Assembly (NCBI RefSeq): GCF_000430665.1
Contig: NZ_AUML01000009.1
Coordinates: 62,001-126,000 of the forward strand
Direction: 5' to 3'
From: Aquimarina muelleri DSM 19832
Lineage (GTDB): Bacteria; Bacteroidota; Bacteroidia; Flavobacteriales; Flavobacteriaceae
DNA: 64,000 bases
Position numbers and translations under genes: made by a program. The notes beneath the pieces were generated by a model. The model did no database searches, was not told the DNA's origin, and saw only the letters and a program-made list of their open reading frames with translations. Positions 44,243 to 53,177 of this stretch are shown in pieces (the stretch's first letter is position 1; each line of letters starts with the position of its first letter).

Positions 44243-45778
44243 ATGGCACAACAAGAAGATAAATTTAAAAAGGTGATTTCCCATGCTAAAGAGTATGGGT
44301 ATATTTTTGGTTCTAGTGAGATTTATGACGGACTTAGCGCTGTATATGATTACGGGCAAAATGGTGTAGAACTTAAAAAAAATATAAGAGAATATTGGTG
44401 GAAAAGTATGGTGAATATGCACCAAAATATTGTAGGGCTTGATACCGCAATATTTATGCACCCTACAACCTGGAAAGCTTCTGGGCATGTTGATGCTTTT
44501 AATGATCCTCTTATTGATAACAAAGATTCTAAAAAAAGATATAGAGCAGACGTGCTTATTGAGGATTATGCCGAAAAACTATATCAAAAAGCACAAAAAG
44601 AAATCGGTAAAGCCAAAAAACGTTTTGGAGATGATTTTGATGAAGCACAATTTATAACCACAAACCCAAGAGTTGTAAAATATCTTTCACAAAAGGAAGA
44701 AATAATACAACGTATGGCAAAGTCTTTAGAAAACGAAGACCTTGCAGATGTAAAAGCATTGATTGAAGAGTTAGGAATTGCAGATCCAGAAACTGGATCC
44801 AAAAACTGGACAGAAGTGCGTCAATTTAATTTGATGTTTGGTACCAAATTAGGAGCATCTGCAGAATCTGCTACAGACCTATTTTTAAGACCAGAGACAG
44901 CACAAGGTATTTTTGTAAACTTTTTAAACGTGCAGAAAACTGGTCGTATGAAAATACCATTTGGTATAGCACAAACTGGAAAAGCATTTAGAAATGAAAT
45001 TGTAGCAAGACAATTTATTTTTAGAATGCGAGAATTTGAACAAATGGAAATGCAGTTTTTTGTTCGCCCAGGAGAAGAAATGAAATGGTACGAGTACTGG
45101 AAAGAAACTAGATTAAACTGGCATTTATCTTTAGGTCTAGGTAAAGAAAACTATCGTTTTCATGATCACGATAAATTGGCACATTATGCAAATGCAGCAG
45201 CCGATATAGAATTTAACTTTCCGTTTGGATTTAAAGAGTTAGAAGGGATACACTCTAGAACAGATTTTGATCTTAAAGCACATGAAAAGCATTCTGGTAA
45301 AAAACTACAATTTTTTGATCCAGAACTTAAAGAAAGTTATGTTCCTTACGTAGTAGAAACTTCGGTAGGATTAGATAGAATGTTTTTAGCAGTATTGGCT
45401 ACAGCTTTACAAGAAGAAGAATTAGAAGATGGTACTAGTAGAGTAGTATTAAAATTACCAGCAGTTGTTGCGCCAGTAAAAGCAGCAATACTTCCATTGG
45501 TTAAAAAAGATGGCTTACCAGAGATTGCAGATAAAATTGTAGAAGATCTAAAATGGAAATTTAATGTTATCTACGACGAAAAAGATGCAATAGGTCGCCG
45601 ATACAGAAGGCAAGATGCTAATGGTACTCCATTTTGTATTACTGTAGATCACGATACTATAAAAGATAATACAGTTACTATTAGAGATAGAGATACCATG
45701 GAACAGAAACGAGTGCCCATTGCAGATCTAAAAAACATTATTGCAGAAAAAACCGATGTAGAGTATTGGTTAAAATAA
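44243..45778 (+). CDS. glyS: Glycyl-tRNA synthetase, eukaryote/archaeal-type homodimer
   Basis: The class II enzyme charges tRNA-Gly. The 511-residue protein is the alpha-2 type used by Bacteroidota, not the alpha-beta type. Visible blocks are FGSSEIYDGLSAVYDYGQNG at the N-terminus, motif 2-like FRNEIVARQFIFRMREFEQ, FRPETAQGIF-like LRPETAQGIFVNF, motif 3 ETSVGLDRMFLA, and a C-terminal anticodon domain from about residue 390. The start MAQQEDKFKKVISHAKEYG is the family one. A strong terminator follows it. Confidence 0.97.
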   Translation: MAQQEDKFKKVISHAKEYGYIFGSSEIYDGLSAVYDYGQNGVELKKNIREYWWKSMVNMHQNIVGLDTAIFMHPTTWKASGHVDAFNDPLIDNKDSKKRYRADVLIEDYAEKLYQKAQKEIGKAKKRFGDDFDEAQFITTNPRVVKYLSQKEEIIQRMAKSLENEDLADVKALIEELGIADPETGSKNWTEVRQFNLMFGTKLGASAESATDLFLRPETAQGIFVNFLNVQKTGRMKIPFGIAQTGKAFRNEIVARQFIFRMREFEQMEMQFFVRPGEEMKWYEYWKETRLNWHLSLGLGKENYRFHDHDKLAHYANAAADIEFNFPFGFKELEGIHSRTDFDLKAHEKHSGKKLQFFDPELKESYVPYVVETSVGLDRMFLAVLATALQEEELEDGTSRVVLKLPAVVAPVKAAILPLVKKDGLPEIADKIVEDLKWKFNVIYDEKDAIGRRYRRQDANGTPFCITVDHDTIKDNTVTIRDRDTMEQKRVPIADLKNIIAEKTDVEYWLK

Positions 45779-45788
45779 TTTTCAAACT

Positions 45789-45823
45789 AAAAAAAGCTTT
45801 CTTTTAAAAGAAAGCTTTTTTTT
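45789..45823 (+). terminator. Terminator of glyS
   Basis: A stem of AAAGCTTTCTTTT and AAAAGAAAGCTTT with almost no loop, followed by T-run, begins 10 bp past the glyS stop. Confidence 0.88.
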
Positions 45824-45922
45824 AGTAATAACTTGGGATAAAATGTTTTGTAATTATCATATTCTGAAGTTAAGTCGTATTTTAGACGTAATAAAAAAAA
45901 TCAGGTATTAAAATTATCACCT

Positions 45923-48910
45923 ATGTTATTTAAGAAAATTATAGTTGTTTCCTTTCTGTTTTTTGTGACAATAGTTTTTTCACAAGAAAAAAAAATAATG
46001 AAAGCGAGTAAGGTTACTACCGCTACCTATATGAAAGAAGTGCAACCACTGGCAAAAAGAAAATTAATGCCTGCACAGCCAAGAAAAGGAGATATTAATC
46101 CAAGAAGATCAGACGCTAATAAAATTGTTCCTGGTAAAGGATTTCCCAGAGGTACAGATCCATTGCTTGTACGTCAAAAAAATAATCAAAATATAAGAGC
46201 AGGAAAAGCACCATCTCTTACATTTGATGCTACTTCTAGCTCTCGATCACCCACAGATCCTACAGGGGCTATAGGGCCTAATCACTATGTTAGTGCAAGA
46301 AACTCTGCCTTTGCTATACATGATAGAAATGGAAATACAGAAGTTGCTTCTTCCTCATTATCTAATATTTTTTCAGGCGAAATTTTAGGAGATCCTATTG
46401 TCTTTTATGATCATTTTGCAGATCGTTTTGTGATAACACAATTTTCAAATACTCCAGATGGCTTTTTGGTAGCAGTTTGTCAGGGTTCAGATCCAGTAAA
46501 TGATAAATGGTATACCTATAGATTTAACACAGATGCTTTTCCAGATTATCCAAAGTTTTCTATCTGGTCAGATGGATATTATGTGACTACCAATAAAAAT
46601 CAAAATGCAATAGGAGATAATGAGGTAGTGTATGTAATGGAAAGAGATAAAATGCTGATAGGCGACGAAAGTGCTAAAATGATTGGTTTTCCTCTTCCAG
46701 GAGGAAATACAGGTGGTTTTTATAGTACAGCTGCTTTTAATGCCTTAGGAAACGAATTGCCTCCTGATGGAGATGCAAGAGTAGTTTATTTTCAGGATGA
46801 TGAGTGGGAGGATGTAAACCAAGATGCATTAAAATTCTGGAAAATAGATGTTAATTGGTCAGCTCCTCGTCAATCAACCATTATAGAGGCAGAAAATATA
46901 GCAGTTACACCATTTGACTCTGTGTTTGATGGAGGATCGTTTAGTAATATTCCACAACCAGGTGGTACTGGTCAAGATATAGATGTGCTACAAGGAGCAG
47001 TTATGTATGCTACTAATTACAGAAGGTTTTGCGGGTATAACTCTGTAGTGCTTAATTTTGCAATAGATATAGACCCAGTAGCAGATAATATATCAGGGAT
47101 ACGATGGTATGAGTTACGCCAAAATGGGGATGGGCAACCTTGGACTGTTTTTCAAGAAGGAACTTATACCTCTCCAGATGGTAAAAGTGCGTGGTGTGGT
47201 AGTATGGCTATGGATATTTTTGGTAATATAGGTATGGCATATACCACAATGGGTACTATAGCAAACGGAGCAACAGCAGATAGCTTTGTTTCTATTCGAT
47301 ATACAGGCAGATTTGCAGAAGATCCTCTTGGAACAATGACTATTTCAGAGCAAACGATTAAAGAAGGAACTGGAGCTCAGGTTAATGGAGGAGAACGTTA
47401 TGGGGATTATGCACATCTTACGGTAGACCCTTTGGATGACCAAACTTTTTGGCATATTGCAGAATACTTTGAACCTGTAGCAGAGAATGCTAGAAATGTA
47501 GTAGGAGTTTTTAAAGTAGCAGAAGTTGTTACAACAGATGTAGGAGTAGTACGTATGGATACCCCAATAGGAGATGCTAAATTTAGTACAGCAGAAACAA
47601 TTACGGTAACTATTAAAAATTTTGGAACTACTACCCAAAGTGATATTCCAGTTAGTTATTCTGTTAATGGAGCTATAGCGATTAATGAGTTGTTTGCAGG
47701 GCCTCTTAATCCAGGACAAACAGCTTCTTTCTCTTTTGTAGCAACAGCAGATCTTAGTGAAAAAATCACACATACTATCGAAGTGCAGACAAATTTGACT
47801 GGTGATGTTACGCCAGAAAATGATTGTACTACCAAAAAATTAAGAAATTTATTTCCTGTAGATGTAGGAGTATCAGAACTGGTTACACCAACATCAGATA
47901 GTGGGGTTTCGACTGCTCCAGAGCAGGTAACTGTAACTATTTTTAATTACGGTAGTGAATCTCAGTCCAATATTCCTGTATTTTATATTTTGAACAATGG
48001 AGATACTATAAGTGAAGTATTTTCAGGAACTGTACCATCACAAGAGTCTGTAAATTATACTTTTACTGTAGACGCAGATGTAACAGGGATTGGCAGCTTT
48101 GAATTTAGAACAGGAACAGAATTACGAGGCGATCAGGATACATCTAATGATGTTATTACAACAACGATAGAAAGAGTATTTTGCAGACCAACTTCAGATT
48201 GTAATCAATTTGGAGATGGGATTACTTATTTTCAATTATCTAATGTTACGAATGCACCTATTATTTGTAACACTGGGTACGAAGATTTTACTAAAGATAT
48301 AGATTTCAATATTAAGTTAAATCGTTCTGTTGGAGCATATGTGCTAACCATACAAACAGGATTTGCAAATGCAGATGGGGCAGAACGTTTTTCTTTATGG
48401 ATCGATAGTAATGATAATACAGTTTTTGAAGAATCAGAACTACTATTAGATAATATAATTGTAAAAAAAGCAAATACAAATCAAGATATTATACTTTCTC
48501 TTACTAAAGAAATTCCTTTAGGAAAGCATATTCTTAGAATTCGTGCAGGAGATGTCGATACAAATAATGGTGCGCCTTTAAATGAGCCCTGTGGCTCTAT
48601 GCAACAAGGTACAACTCATGATTATGCGGTGACTATAGGAGAGAGTAAAAAGGCAAGTACAGAGGTGTTTGTGGTTAATAATTCAGACAACCAGTTTTTG
48701 ATCACTAAGCAAGATACTGGATTAGAAAAAGAATTACGCGTATATATTTTTAATGTACTAGGGCAAATAATTGCTTCTAATCTGGTTCAAAAAGATGCTA
48801 ATGACAGATTTGCATATAGTATAGATATGTCTTATGCAAAAACAGGAGTTTACTTTGTTAGATATGGGGAAAAGAAAAAAGGATACTCTGCTAAGTTTGT
48901 AGTAGAGTAA
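45923..48910 (+). CDS. Large secreted protein with CARDB-like and GEVED domains and T9SS sorting domain
   Basis: The 995-residue protein has a signal peptide (LFKKIIVVSFLFFVTIVFSQ) and an N-terminal propeller-like region (about 85-540) with DPTGAIGPNHYVSARN. Two CARDB-like repeats follow (about 545-645 and 655-760, VDVGVSELVTP). A GEVED domain (about 765-905; SLWIDSNDNTVFEESELLLD; GTTHDYAVTI) and a C-terminal type A T9SS sorting domain (LRVYIFNVLGQIIASN to SAKFVVE) complete it. It is therefore exported across the outer membrane by the gliding-linked type IX system. The propeller region resembles secreted adhesins or enzymes, and no catalytic motif is seen. Confidence 0.9.
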   Translation: MLFKKIIVVSFLFFVTIVFSQEKKIMKASKVTTATYMKEVQPLAKRKLMPAQPRKGDINPRRSDANKIVPGKGFPRGTDPLLVRQKNNQNIRAGKAPSLTFDATSSSRSPTDPTGAIGPNHYVSARNSAFAIHDRNGNTEVASSSLSNIFSGEILGDPIVFYDHFADRFVITQFSNTPDGFLVAVCQGSDPVNDKWYTYRFNTDAFPDYPKFSIWSDGYYVTTNKNQNAIGDNEVVYVMERDKMLIGDESAKMIGFPLPGGNTGGFYSTAAFNALGNELPPDGDARVVYFQDDEWEDVNQDALKFWKIDVNWSAPRQSTIIEAENIAVTPFDSVFDGGSFSNIPQPGGTGQDIDVLQGAVMYATNYRRFCGYNSVVLNFAIDIDPVADNISGIRWYELRQNGDGQPWTVFQEGTYTSPDGKSAWCGSMAMDIFGNIGMAYTTMGTIANGATADSFVSIRYTGRFAEDPLGTMTISEQTIKEGTGAQVNGGERYGDYAHLTVDPLDDQTFWHIAEYFEPVAENARNVVGVFKVAEVVTTDVGVVRMDTPIGDAKFSTAETITVTIKNFGTTTQSDIPVSYSVNGAIAINELFAGPLNPGQTASFSFVATADLSEKITHTIEVQTNLTGDVTPENDCTTKKLRNLFPVDVGVSELVTPTSDSGVSTAPEQVTVTIFNYGSESQSNIPVFYILNNGDTISEVFSGTVPSQESVNYTFTVDADVTGIGSFEFRTGTELRGDQDTSNDVITTTIERVFCRPTSDCNQFGDGITYFQLSNVTNAPIICNTGYEDFTKDIDFNIKLNRSVGAYVLTIQTGFANADGAERFSLWIDSNDNTVFEESELLLDNIIVKKANTNQDIILSLTKEIPLGKHILRIRAGDVDTNNGAPLNEPCGSMQQGTTHDYAVTIGESKKASTEVFVVNNSDNQFLITKQDTGLEKELRVYIFNVLGQIIASNLVQKDANDRFAYSIDMSYAKTGVYFVRYGEKKKGYSAKFVVE

Positions 48911-48911
48911 T

Positions 48912-49283
48912 TTATTCCTTTCTTTTATGAATTTCTGAAATCGAAACGGGGCGAGCATCATTGCATCTGCTTGGCATTCTAAGGCTGGCAAATTTTATCC
49001 AAACTTGTTCAGGGATTTCGGTTTTAAAAAACTCATTAATATTAATAGGATCAAGATTGTCTTTATACGCTTCTACATTTAGGATATAAGGACAATCTTT
49101 GGATTTATTAACAAGTATAGTTCCTTTTGCAAACCCTTTTTCTTGCATATCTGTAGCATTTTCGTTTTTAGCGATAACAGGAGAGTTACTAGTATTAGCA
49201 GTATCTTTCCCTCCTTTTGAAGGAGCACAATTATAAGTACTAAGCAGCAGTAGTGCACAAGCTATTTTAAGCATATTCTTCAT
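48912..49283 (-). CDS. Hypothetical small lipoprotein
   Basis: The 123-residue protein starts MKNMLKIACALLLLSTYNCAP with a probable lipobox ending at Cys19. A Ser/Asn-rich linker and then a compact domain follow, with KDCPYILNVEAYKDNLDPININEFF and a second cysteine in SLRMPSRCNDARPVSISEI. The two domain cysteines may form a disulphide. The family is not recognised. It converges on the T9SS protein gene one base after its stop. Confidence 0.65.
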   Translation of the reverse strand: MKNMLKIACALLLLSTYNCAPSKGGKDTANTSNSPVIAKNENATDMQEKGFAKGTILVNKSKDCPYILNVEAYKDNLDPININEFFKTEIPEQVWIKFASLRMPSRCNDARPVSISEIHKRKE

Positions 49284-49433
49284 GATTTGTGGTATTATCT
49301 ATAGACTAGAATTATAAAGATCCTAAAAAATAATTAGAATAGAACAGGATTTAGCAGATTAAAAAATATCGATATAGTATTCATTTTCTTTCATAAGTTT
49401 TATTTTTACTAAAAATTAAAATCGAATACTTCC

Positions 49434-50198
49434 ATGAAAATCGCTTCATACAACGTAAACGGAATCCGAGCAGCAATAAACAAAGGTTTTTTAGAATGGT
49501 TACAACAAGCAGATCCAGACGTAATCTGTCTTCAGGAAATAAAAGCCAATAAAGAACAATTAGATCTGGATATGTTTGCAGAGGCAGGATACGCTTATAA
49601 TTATTGGTATAGTGCCCAAAAAAAAGGATATAGTGGTGTCGCTATTCTGTCTAAAAAAGAACCCGATCATGTAGAGTATGGTACCGGGATAGAATATATG
49701 GATTTTGAAGGGCGTAACTTGCGGGCAGATTTTAATGGCGTATCTATAATGAGTCTTTACTTGCCAAGTGGTACCAATATAGATCGCTTAGAACATAAGT
49801 TGCAATACATGGCAGATTTTCAGACCTATATAAACGATCTGAAAAAAGAACGACCTAACCTTGTTATATTAGGAGATTATAATATTTGTCATCAGGCAAT
49901 AGATATACACGATCCGGTGCGTAACAAAAACGTATCTGGGTTTTTACCAGTAGAGCGAGAATGGATAGGAAACTTTATGGATAGTGGTTTTATCGATTCG
50001 TTTCGACATTTTAATACAGAACCAGACCAATATTCCTGGTGGAGCTACAGAGCAAATGCCAGAGCAAATAATAAAGGCTGGCGATTAGATTATGGTATGG
50101 TATCTACGCCATTACAAGATAAGTTAAAAAGAGCCGTTATTTTATCAGAAGCTAAACATAGTGATCACTGCCCTATTGTTGTCGAGTTAGAGGTGTAA
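49434..50198 (+). CDS. xth: Exodeoxyribonuclease III (AP endonuclease)
   Basis: The enzyme repairs abasic sites and 3'-blocked ends. The 254-residue EEP-fold protein has MKIASYNVNGIRAAINKGF with the first metal Asn, CLQEIKA with the metal Glu, GDYNICHQAIDIHDP, and the C-terminal WRLDYGMVS and KHSDHCPIV with the catalytic Asp-His pair. The length is normal. It is probably transcribed alone, followed after 84 bp by an OmpA-family gene. Confidence 0.96.
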   Translation: MKIASYNVNGIRAAINKGFLEWLQQADPDVICLQEIKANKEQLDLDMFAEAGYAYNYWYSAQKKGYSGVAILSKKEPDHVEYGTGIEYMDFEGRNLRADFNGVSIMSLYLPSGTNIDRLEHKLQYMADFQTYINDLKKERPNLVILGDYNICHQAIDIHDPVRNKNVSGFLPVEREWIGNFMDSGFIDSFRHFNTEPDQYSWWSYRANARANNKGWRLDYGMVSTPLQDKLKRAVILSEAKHSDHCPIVVELEV

Positions 50199-50282
50199 TT
50201 TTAATAAACAAAAATAGGTAGTAAAGTAGATATTAAGCTTCTTTATTTTTATAGTAAAAACAACCCCATAAATTAATAAAAA

Positions 50283-51242
50283 ATGATTAAAAAAATTCTA
50301 TGTATGATACTTGTAGGAGCGTTAATGACCTCTTGTGTAAGTACCAAAGTATATAAAGAATTAGAAAGTAAATATGCTCGTCTTAAACGCGAAAATCGCA
50401 AAACTAAAGATCAGTTAGCAGGTTTAGAAAGAACCAGTGAAGCAGATAAAAAAGCACTGGAGCAATTAGATGCTGAATATCAAAAGCTAAAAGCAGAAAG
50501 AGACGATCTGCAAGGAAACTATAATGCTACTTTGGCTAATTATGAAAACCTAAAAGACTCCTATGACGCTTTAGAAAAAAATAGCTCTAATGCCATCGCC
50601 GCCAATAGCAAAAAAAATAGAGAGCTGCTGGCAAGGTTAGAAGAAAAAGAAAGAGCCCTTGCCACAGAGCGTAACCGTTTGGATGCGTTAGAAAAAGAAA
50701 TAGCAGCACGCTCTAAGCGAGTTAACGAGTTAGAAGGACTAATTGCAGCAAAAGATGCCAAAATGCAAGCATTAAAAACCGCGATATCCAAAGCCCTGCG
50801 CAATTTTGAAGGAAAAGGACTAACGGTAGAAGAACGTAATGGTAAAGTATATATCTCTATGGAAAACAAATTACTGTTTGAGTCTGGTAGTTGGGCAGTA
50901 GGGACACAAGGAAAAAAAGCAGTACAGCAATTAGGAGAGGTATTGGCAGAAAACCCCGATATAGCGGTGTTGATAGAAGGGCACACCGATGATGATCCTT
51001 ATATTGGTAACACACAAATAGCAGGCAACTGGGATCTGTCTACCAAACGGGCTACGGCAATTGTAAACATTTTGTTACAAAATAAAGATATAGACCCACA
51101 AAGTCTTACTGCAGCAGGTAGAGGGGAGTTTGCCCCTGTAGCGTCTAATGAGACTACCGATGGTAAAAGTAAAAACAGGCGTATAGAGGTAATCCTAACT
51201 CCAAAACTGGATGAAATTACCAAATTGTTGAATGATATATAG
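50283..51242 (+). CDS. OmpA-family lipoprotein with coiled coil
   Basis: The 319-residue protein has a lipoprotein signal (LCMILVGALMTSC, Cys18) and a long coiled coil (about 25-170). A C-terminal OmpA peptidoglycan-binding domain (about 185-315) follows, with LLFESGSWAVGTQGKKAV, IEGHTDDDPYI and the signature NWDLSTKRATAIVNILL through GKSKNRRIEVILTP. It should tie the outer membrane to peptidoglycan. It ends in a bidirectional terminator before a convergent small exported gene. Confidence 0.93.
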   Translation: MIKKILCMILVGALMTSCVSTKVYKELESKYARLKRENRKTKDQLAGLERTSEADKKALEQLDAEYQKLKAERDDLQGNYNATLANYENLKDSYDALEKNSSNAIAANSKKNRELLARLEEKERALATERNRLDALEKEIAARSKRVNELEGLIAAKDAKMQALKTAISKALRNFEGKGLTVEERNGKVYISMENKLLFESGSWAVGTQGKKAVQQLGEVLAENPDIAVLIEGHTDDDPYIGNTQIAGNWDLSTKRATAIVNILLQNKDIDPQSLTAAGRGEFAPVASNETTDGKSKNRRIEVILTPKLDEITKLLNDI

Positions 51243-51265
51243 TAGACTTAAAAACCTATACATAT

Positions 51266-51297
51266 AAAAACAGCGACCTATTTGGGTCGCTGTTTTT
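51266..51297. terminator. Bidirectional terminator
   Basis: A 13-bp stem (AAAAACAGCGACC and complement, one G-T pair) with a short loop and T-runs on both strands separates the convergent OmpA-family and small exported protein genes. Confidence 0.85.
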
Positions 51298-51314
51298 GTA
51301 TGTAAAGATTTGTT

Positions 51315-51719
51315 TTAGTTAAACAAATCTTTCAATATATTTTCTACATCAGCATCTTGATTTTCTGCCAAAGAATTTTTTAGTTTTAGGAGTTTAGCTT
51401 GAAAAGTTTCAATTACACGTTCAGCATTCATTTTATCTAATAAGATACTTTTTCCAGCTGTAGTTAACAAAAGATATTGGTAATGATTTAAATCCTTAGG
51501 TTTAGATGTGTCTAATTTTTTTTGTACAGATATAGTTCCTTTGCCAGTAATTACAGAAATTACATTACCAGCTGCGACAACTTTATCAGTTTGTTCGCCA
51601 AGATCTGTAGCTAATGAATATACTTGATCAAAAACTGTAGTAAGTACTCTCCAGTCTTCTTGAGCTTGAGAAGTTAATCCTGCGCCTAGCATAAATAGTA
51701 GTAGAAATAATTTTTTCAT
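51315..51719 (-). CDS. Hypothetical exported protein, 134 aa
   Basis: The protein has a clear Sec signal peptide (MKKLFLLLFMLGAGLTSQAQ) and a 114-residue mature part predicted helical at the ends with a short strand region (VISVITGKGTISVQKKL). No catalytic motif or lipobox is visible and the family is not recognised. It is transcribed alone and converges on the OmpA-family gene. The upstream 300 bp are AT-rich without other features. Confidence 0.65.
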   Translation of the reverse strand: MKKLFLLLFMLGAGLTSQAQEDWRVLTTVFDQVYSLATDLGEQTDKVVAAGNVISVITGKGTISVQKKLDTSKPKDLNHYQYLLLTTAGKSILLDKMNAERVIETFQAKLLKLKNSLAENQDADVENILKDLFN

Positions 51720-52016
51720 AATGTTTGGGTGTTTAATGTATTATAAGTTTATAGGTTAATTACACCGGTTATTTAACGAGACAAAATGCTTTTTATTGTT
51801 AAAATAACCTTAAAAATCGACTCAAATTAGGCAATTTATTTCATAAAAACCAAAAAGCATGCCACGAATTTAGTAAACAAAAATAAAATCCTTAATTATG
51901 CATCTAGTAAAAAAACAAACTATTTTTACATAAAAGTTTAAAAATAAGGAAAACAGGTAACAAAAGGACGTTCCCAAACGTTTATTATACCCAATTAATT
52001 TAAAACTATAGAACAA

Positions 52017-52529
52017 ATGAAGAGGCTACCCATTTTTATAATGTTACTAGTATCTGTGATCAAAGGAGTAAGCCAAGAAAGCGAAGAAGGCTATCCAAAT
52101 GAAGAAGAAATACAGAGTGAAGAAGAGGTGCAGGAGGATGAAAAAGAAGAAAATAACTACTTTGACATCTATGAATATTTTAATTTTACCAATGATGAAT
52201 ATTCTAATGCTATGGATAAGGTGAATGATATGGATCCAGAAGATCAAAATACCCTATATGCATTGGTAGTAGAGGTTCAAAAAGATAACGTATTAAAAGA
52301 TCGTTTGTTTGGGGAGTTGATTGCAAAACCCAAAAAAAAGGAGCCTTTCAGTGGTAAAGACAGCCCAGGGTTTACCTGTGTCCTAAAGGGCCTTATAGAA
52401 AACAAAACCATATATAATGAGGTTATTAAGGATGGAGGCTCTGAGGATCAGGCCAGAAATGCCGCAGCCCTCGCCGAAAGAACTGTCCGTAGAAAATGTG
52501 GTATCGCCAAAAAAGTGAATAAGCCATAA
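52017..52529 (+). CDS. Hypothetical exported acidic protein, 170 aa
   Basis: A short signal peptide (RLPIFIMLLVSVIKGVSQ) precedes a very acidic low-complexity stretch (about 20-45, mainly Glu) and then a helical domain with two cysteines (GFTCVLKGL and RRKCGIAKK) that could pair. The end resembles a small helical bundle with AAALAERTVRRKC. The family is not recognised. It is the last gene before a repeat-rich 600-bp gap that leads to the TPR-CHAT gene. Confidence 0.6.
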   Translation: MKRLPIFIMLLVSVIKGVSQESEEGYPNEEEIQSEEEVQEDEKEENNYFDIYEYFNFTNDEYSNAMDKVNDMDPEDQNTLYALVVEVQKDNVLKDRLFGELIAKPKKKEPFSGKDSPGFTCVLKGLIENKTIYNEVIKDGGSEDQARNAAALAERTVRRKCGIAKKVNKP

Positions 52530-52694
52530 CACGAACTGTTTCTATACTCCAGTAAATTTGAGGTCACAGGCGATGTTATATCCATATATTGGCGAAAAGC
52601 ACAACCTCTCCTGCTACTCCAATCCAAGTATAGCTTAAGTTTTGATAAAATATATACGTTTACCACGTGTTGCACACGTTCTTTGGTAGAGGGT

Positions 52695-52724
52695 ATACTC
52701 CATAGTTTTTGAATTTATGTTTAA
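52695..52724 (+). repeat. 30-bp perfect direct repeat, left copy
   Basis: The 30 bp starting ATACTCCATAGTTTTTGAAT are identical to 56511-56540. The pair flanks the TPR-CHAT gene. The unit contains an ATG (in GAATTTATG), which in this copy opens a frame of only eight codons. Confidence 0.9.
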
Positions 52725-52875
52725 ATCAATAATCTCGGAGTAAGCTCAATGTCATTAAATTAAGAGTTTAAATTATTGATTTAAAGTTTGTTAATAGTGG
52801 GTTCCTGCCTTTGGTTTTTCCTGAGCGTAGTCGAAAGGTTAATGACAAAATAACCAAAACACAATGCTTTCTGCT

Positions 52876-52904
52876 TGTCATTCCAGCGTAGGCTGGAATC
52901 CATA
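52876..52904. repeat. Palindromic repeat, ATTCCAGCGTAGGCTGGAAT family
   Basis: It is the third copy of the 28-29 bp palindromic unit seen twice, in opposite orientation, at 6678-6756. Confidence 0.8.
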
Positions 52905-52940
52905 ATGGAAATAAAGAGGTATTTTGCTTTTACAGATGTT

Positions 52941-53040
52941 TAATCCACATTGTGGAGTTTAATTCTCCGAGGCTTGCCTCGAAAACAAAATATATTTCCC
53001 AGAAGCATACCTCGTGAGCTTGCTCCGAGGTTATTGATTC
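52941..53040. repeat. Palindromic intergenic repeat, full copy (CACATTGTGGAG family)
   Basis: This 100-bp unit starts with ATCCACATTGTGGAGTTTAA, continues with a CCGAGGCTTGCCTCG palindrome and AAAACAAAATATATTT, and ends with CCTCGTGAGCTTGCTCCGAG and TTATTGATT. It is the longest version of a family also seen at 25651, 35603, 56901 and 59871. Confidence 0.75.
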
Positions 53041-53177
53041 CTCAAAAAGATACAGCTTAACGTAATGACATTGCCTGAGCCTGTCGAAGCACTAAGGATG
53101 AAAACAGAATTATTTTTAATCTGGTAAGAAATCTGTTGCTCTTTTTTAGTTTCTTTGTTAGTACTTATATATCTCTT

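Larger units (their letters stand above)
52530..53135. other. Repeat-rich intergenic region upstream of the TPR-CHAT gene
   Basis: No gene is evident. The region contains the first copy of a 30-bp direct repeat (52695-52724), a TTCCTGAGCGTAGTCGAAAG motif near 52818, a copy of the ATTCCAGCGTAGGCTGGAAT palindrome (52876-52904) and a full copy of the CACATTGTGGAG repeat (52941-53040). A phrase with CCTGAGCCTGTCGAAGCAC lies at about 53071. Confidence 0.75.
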
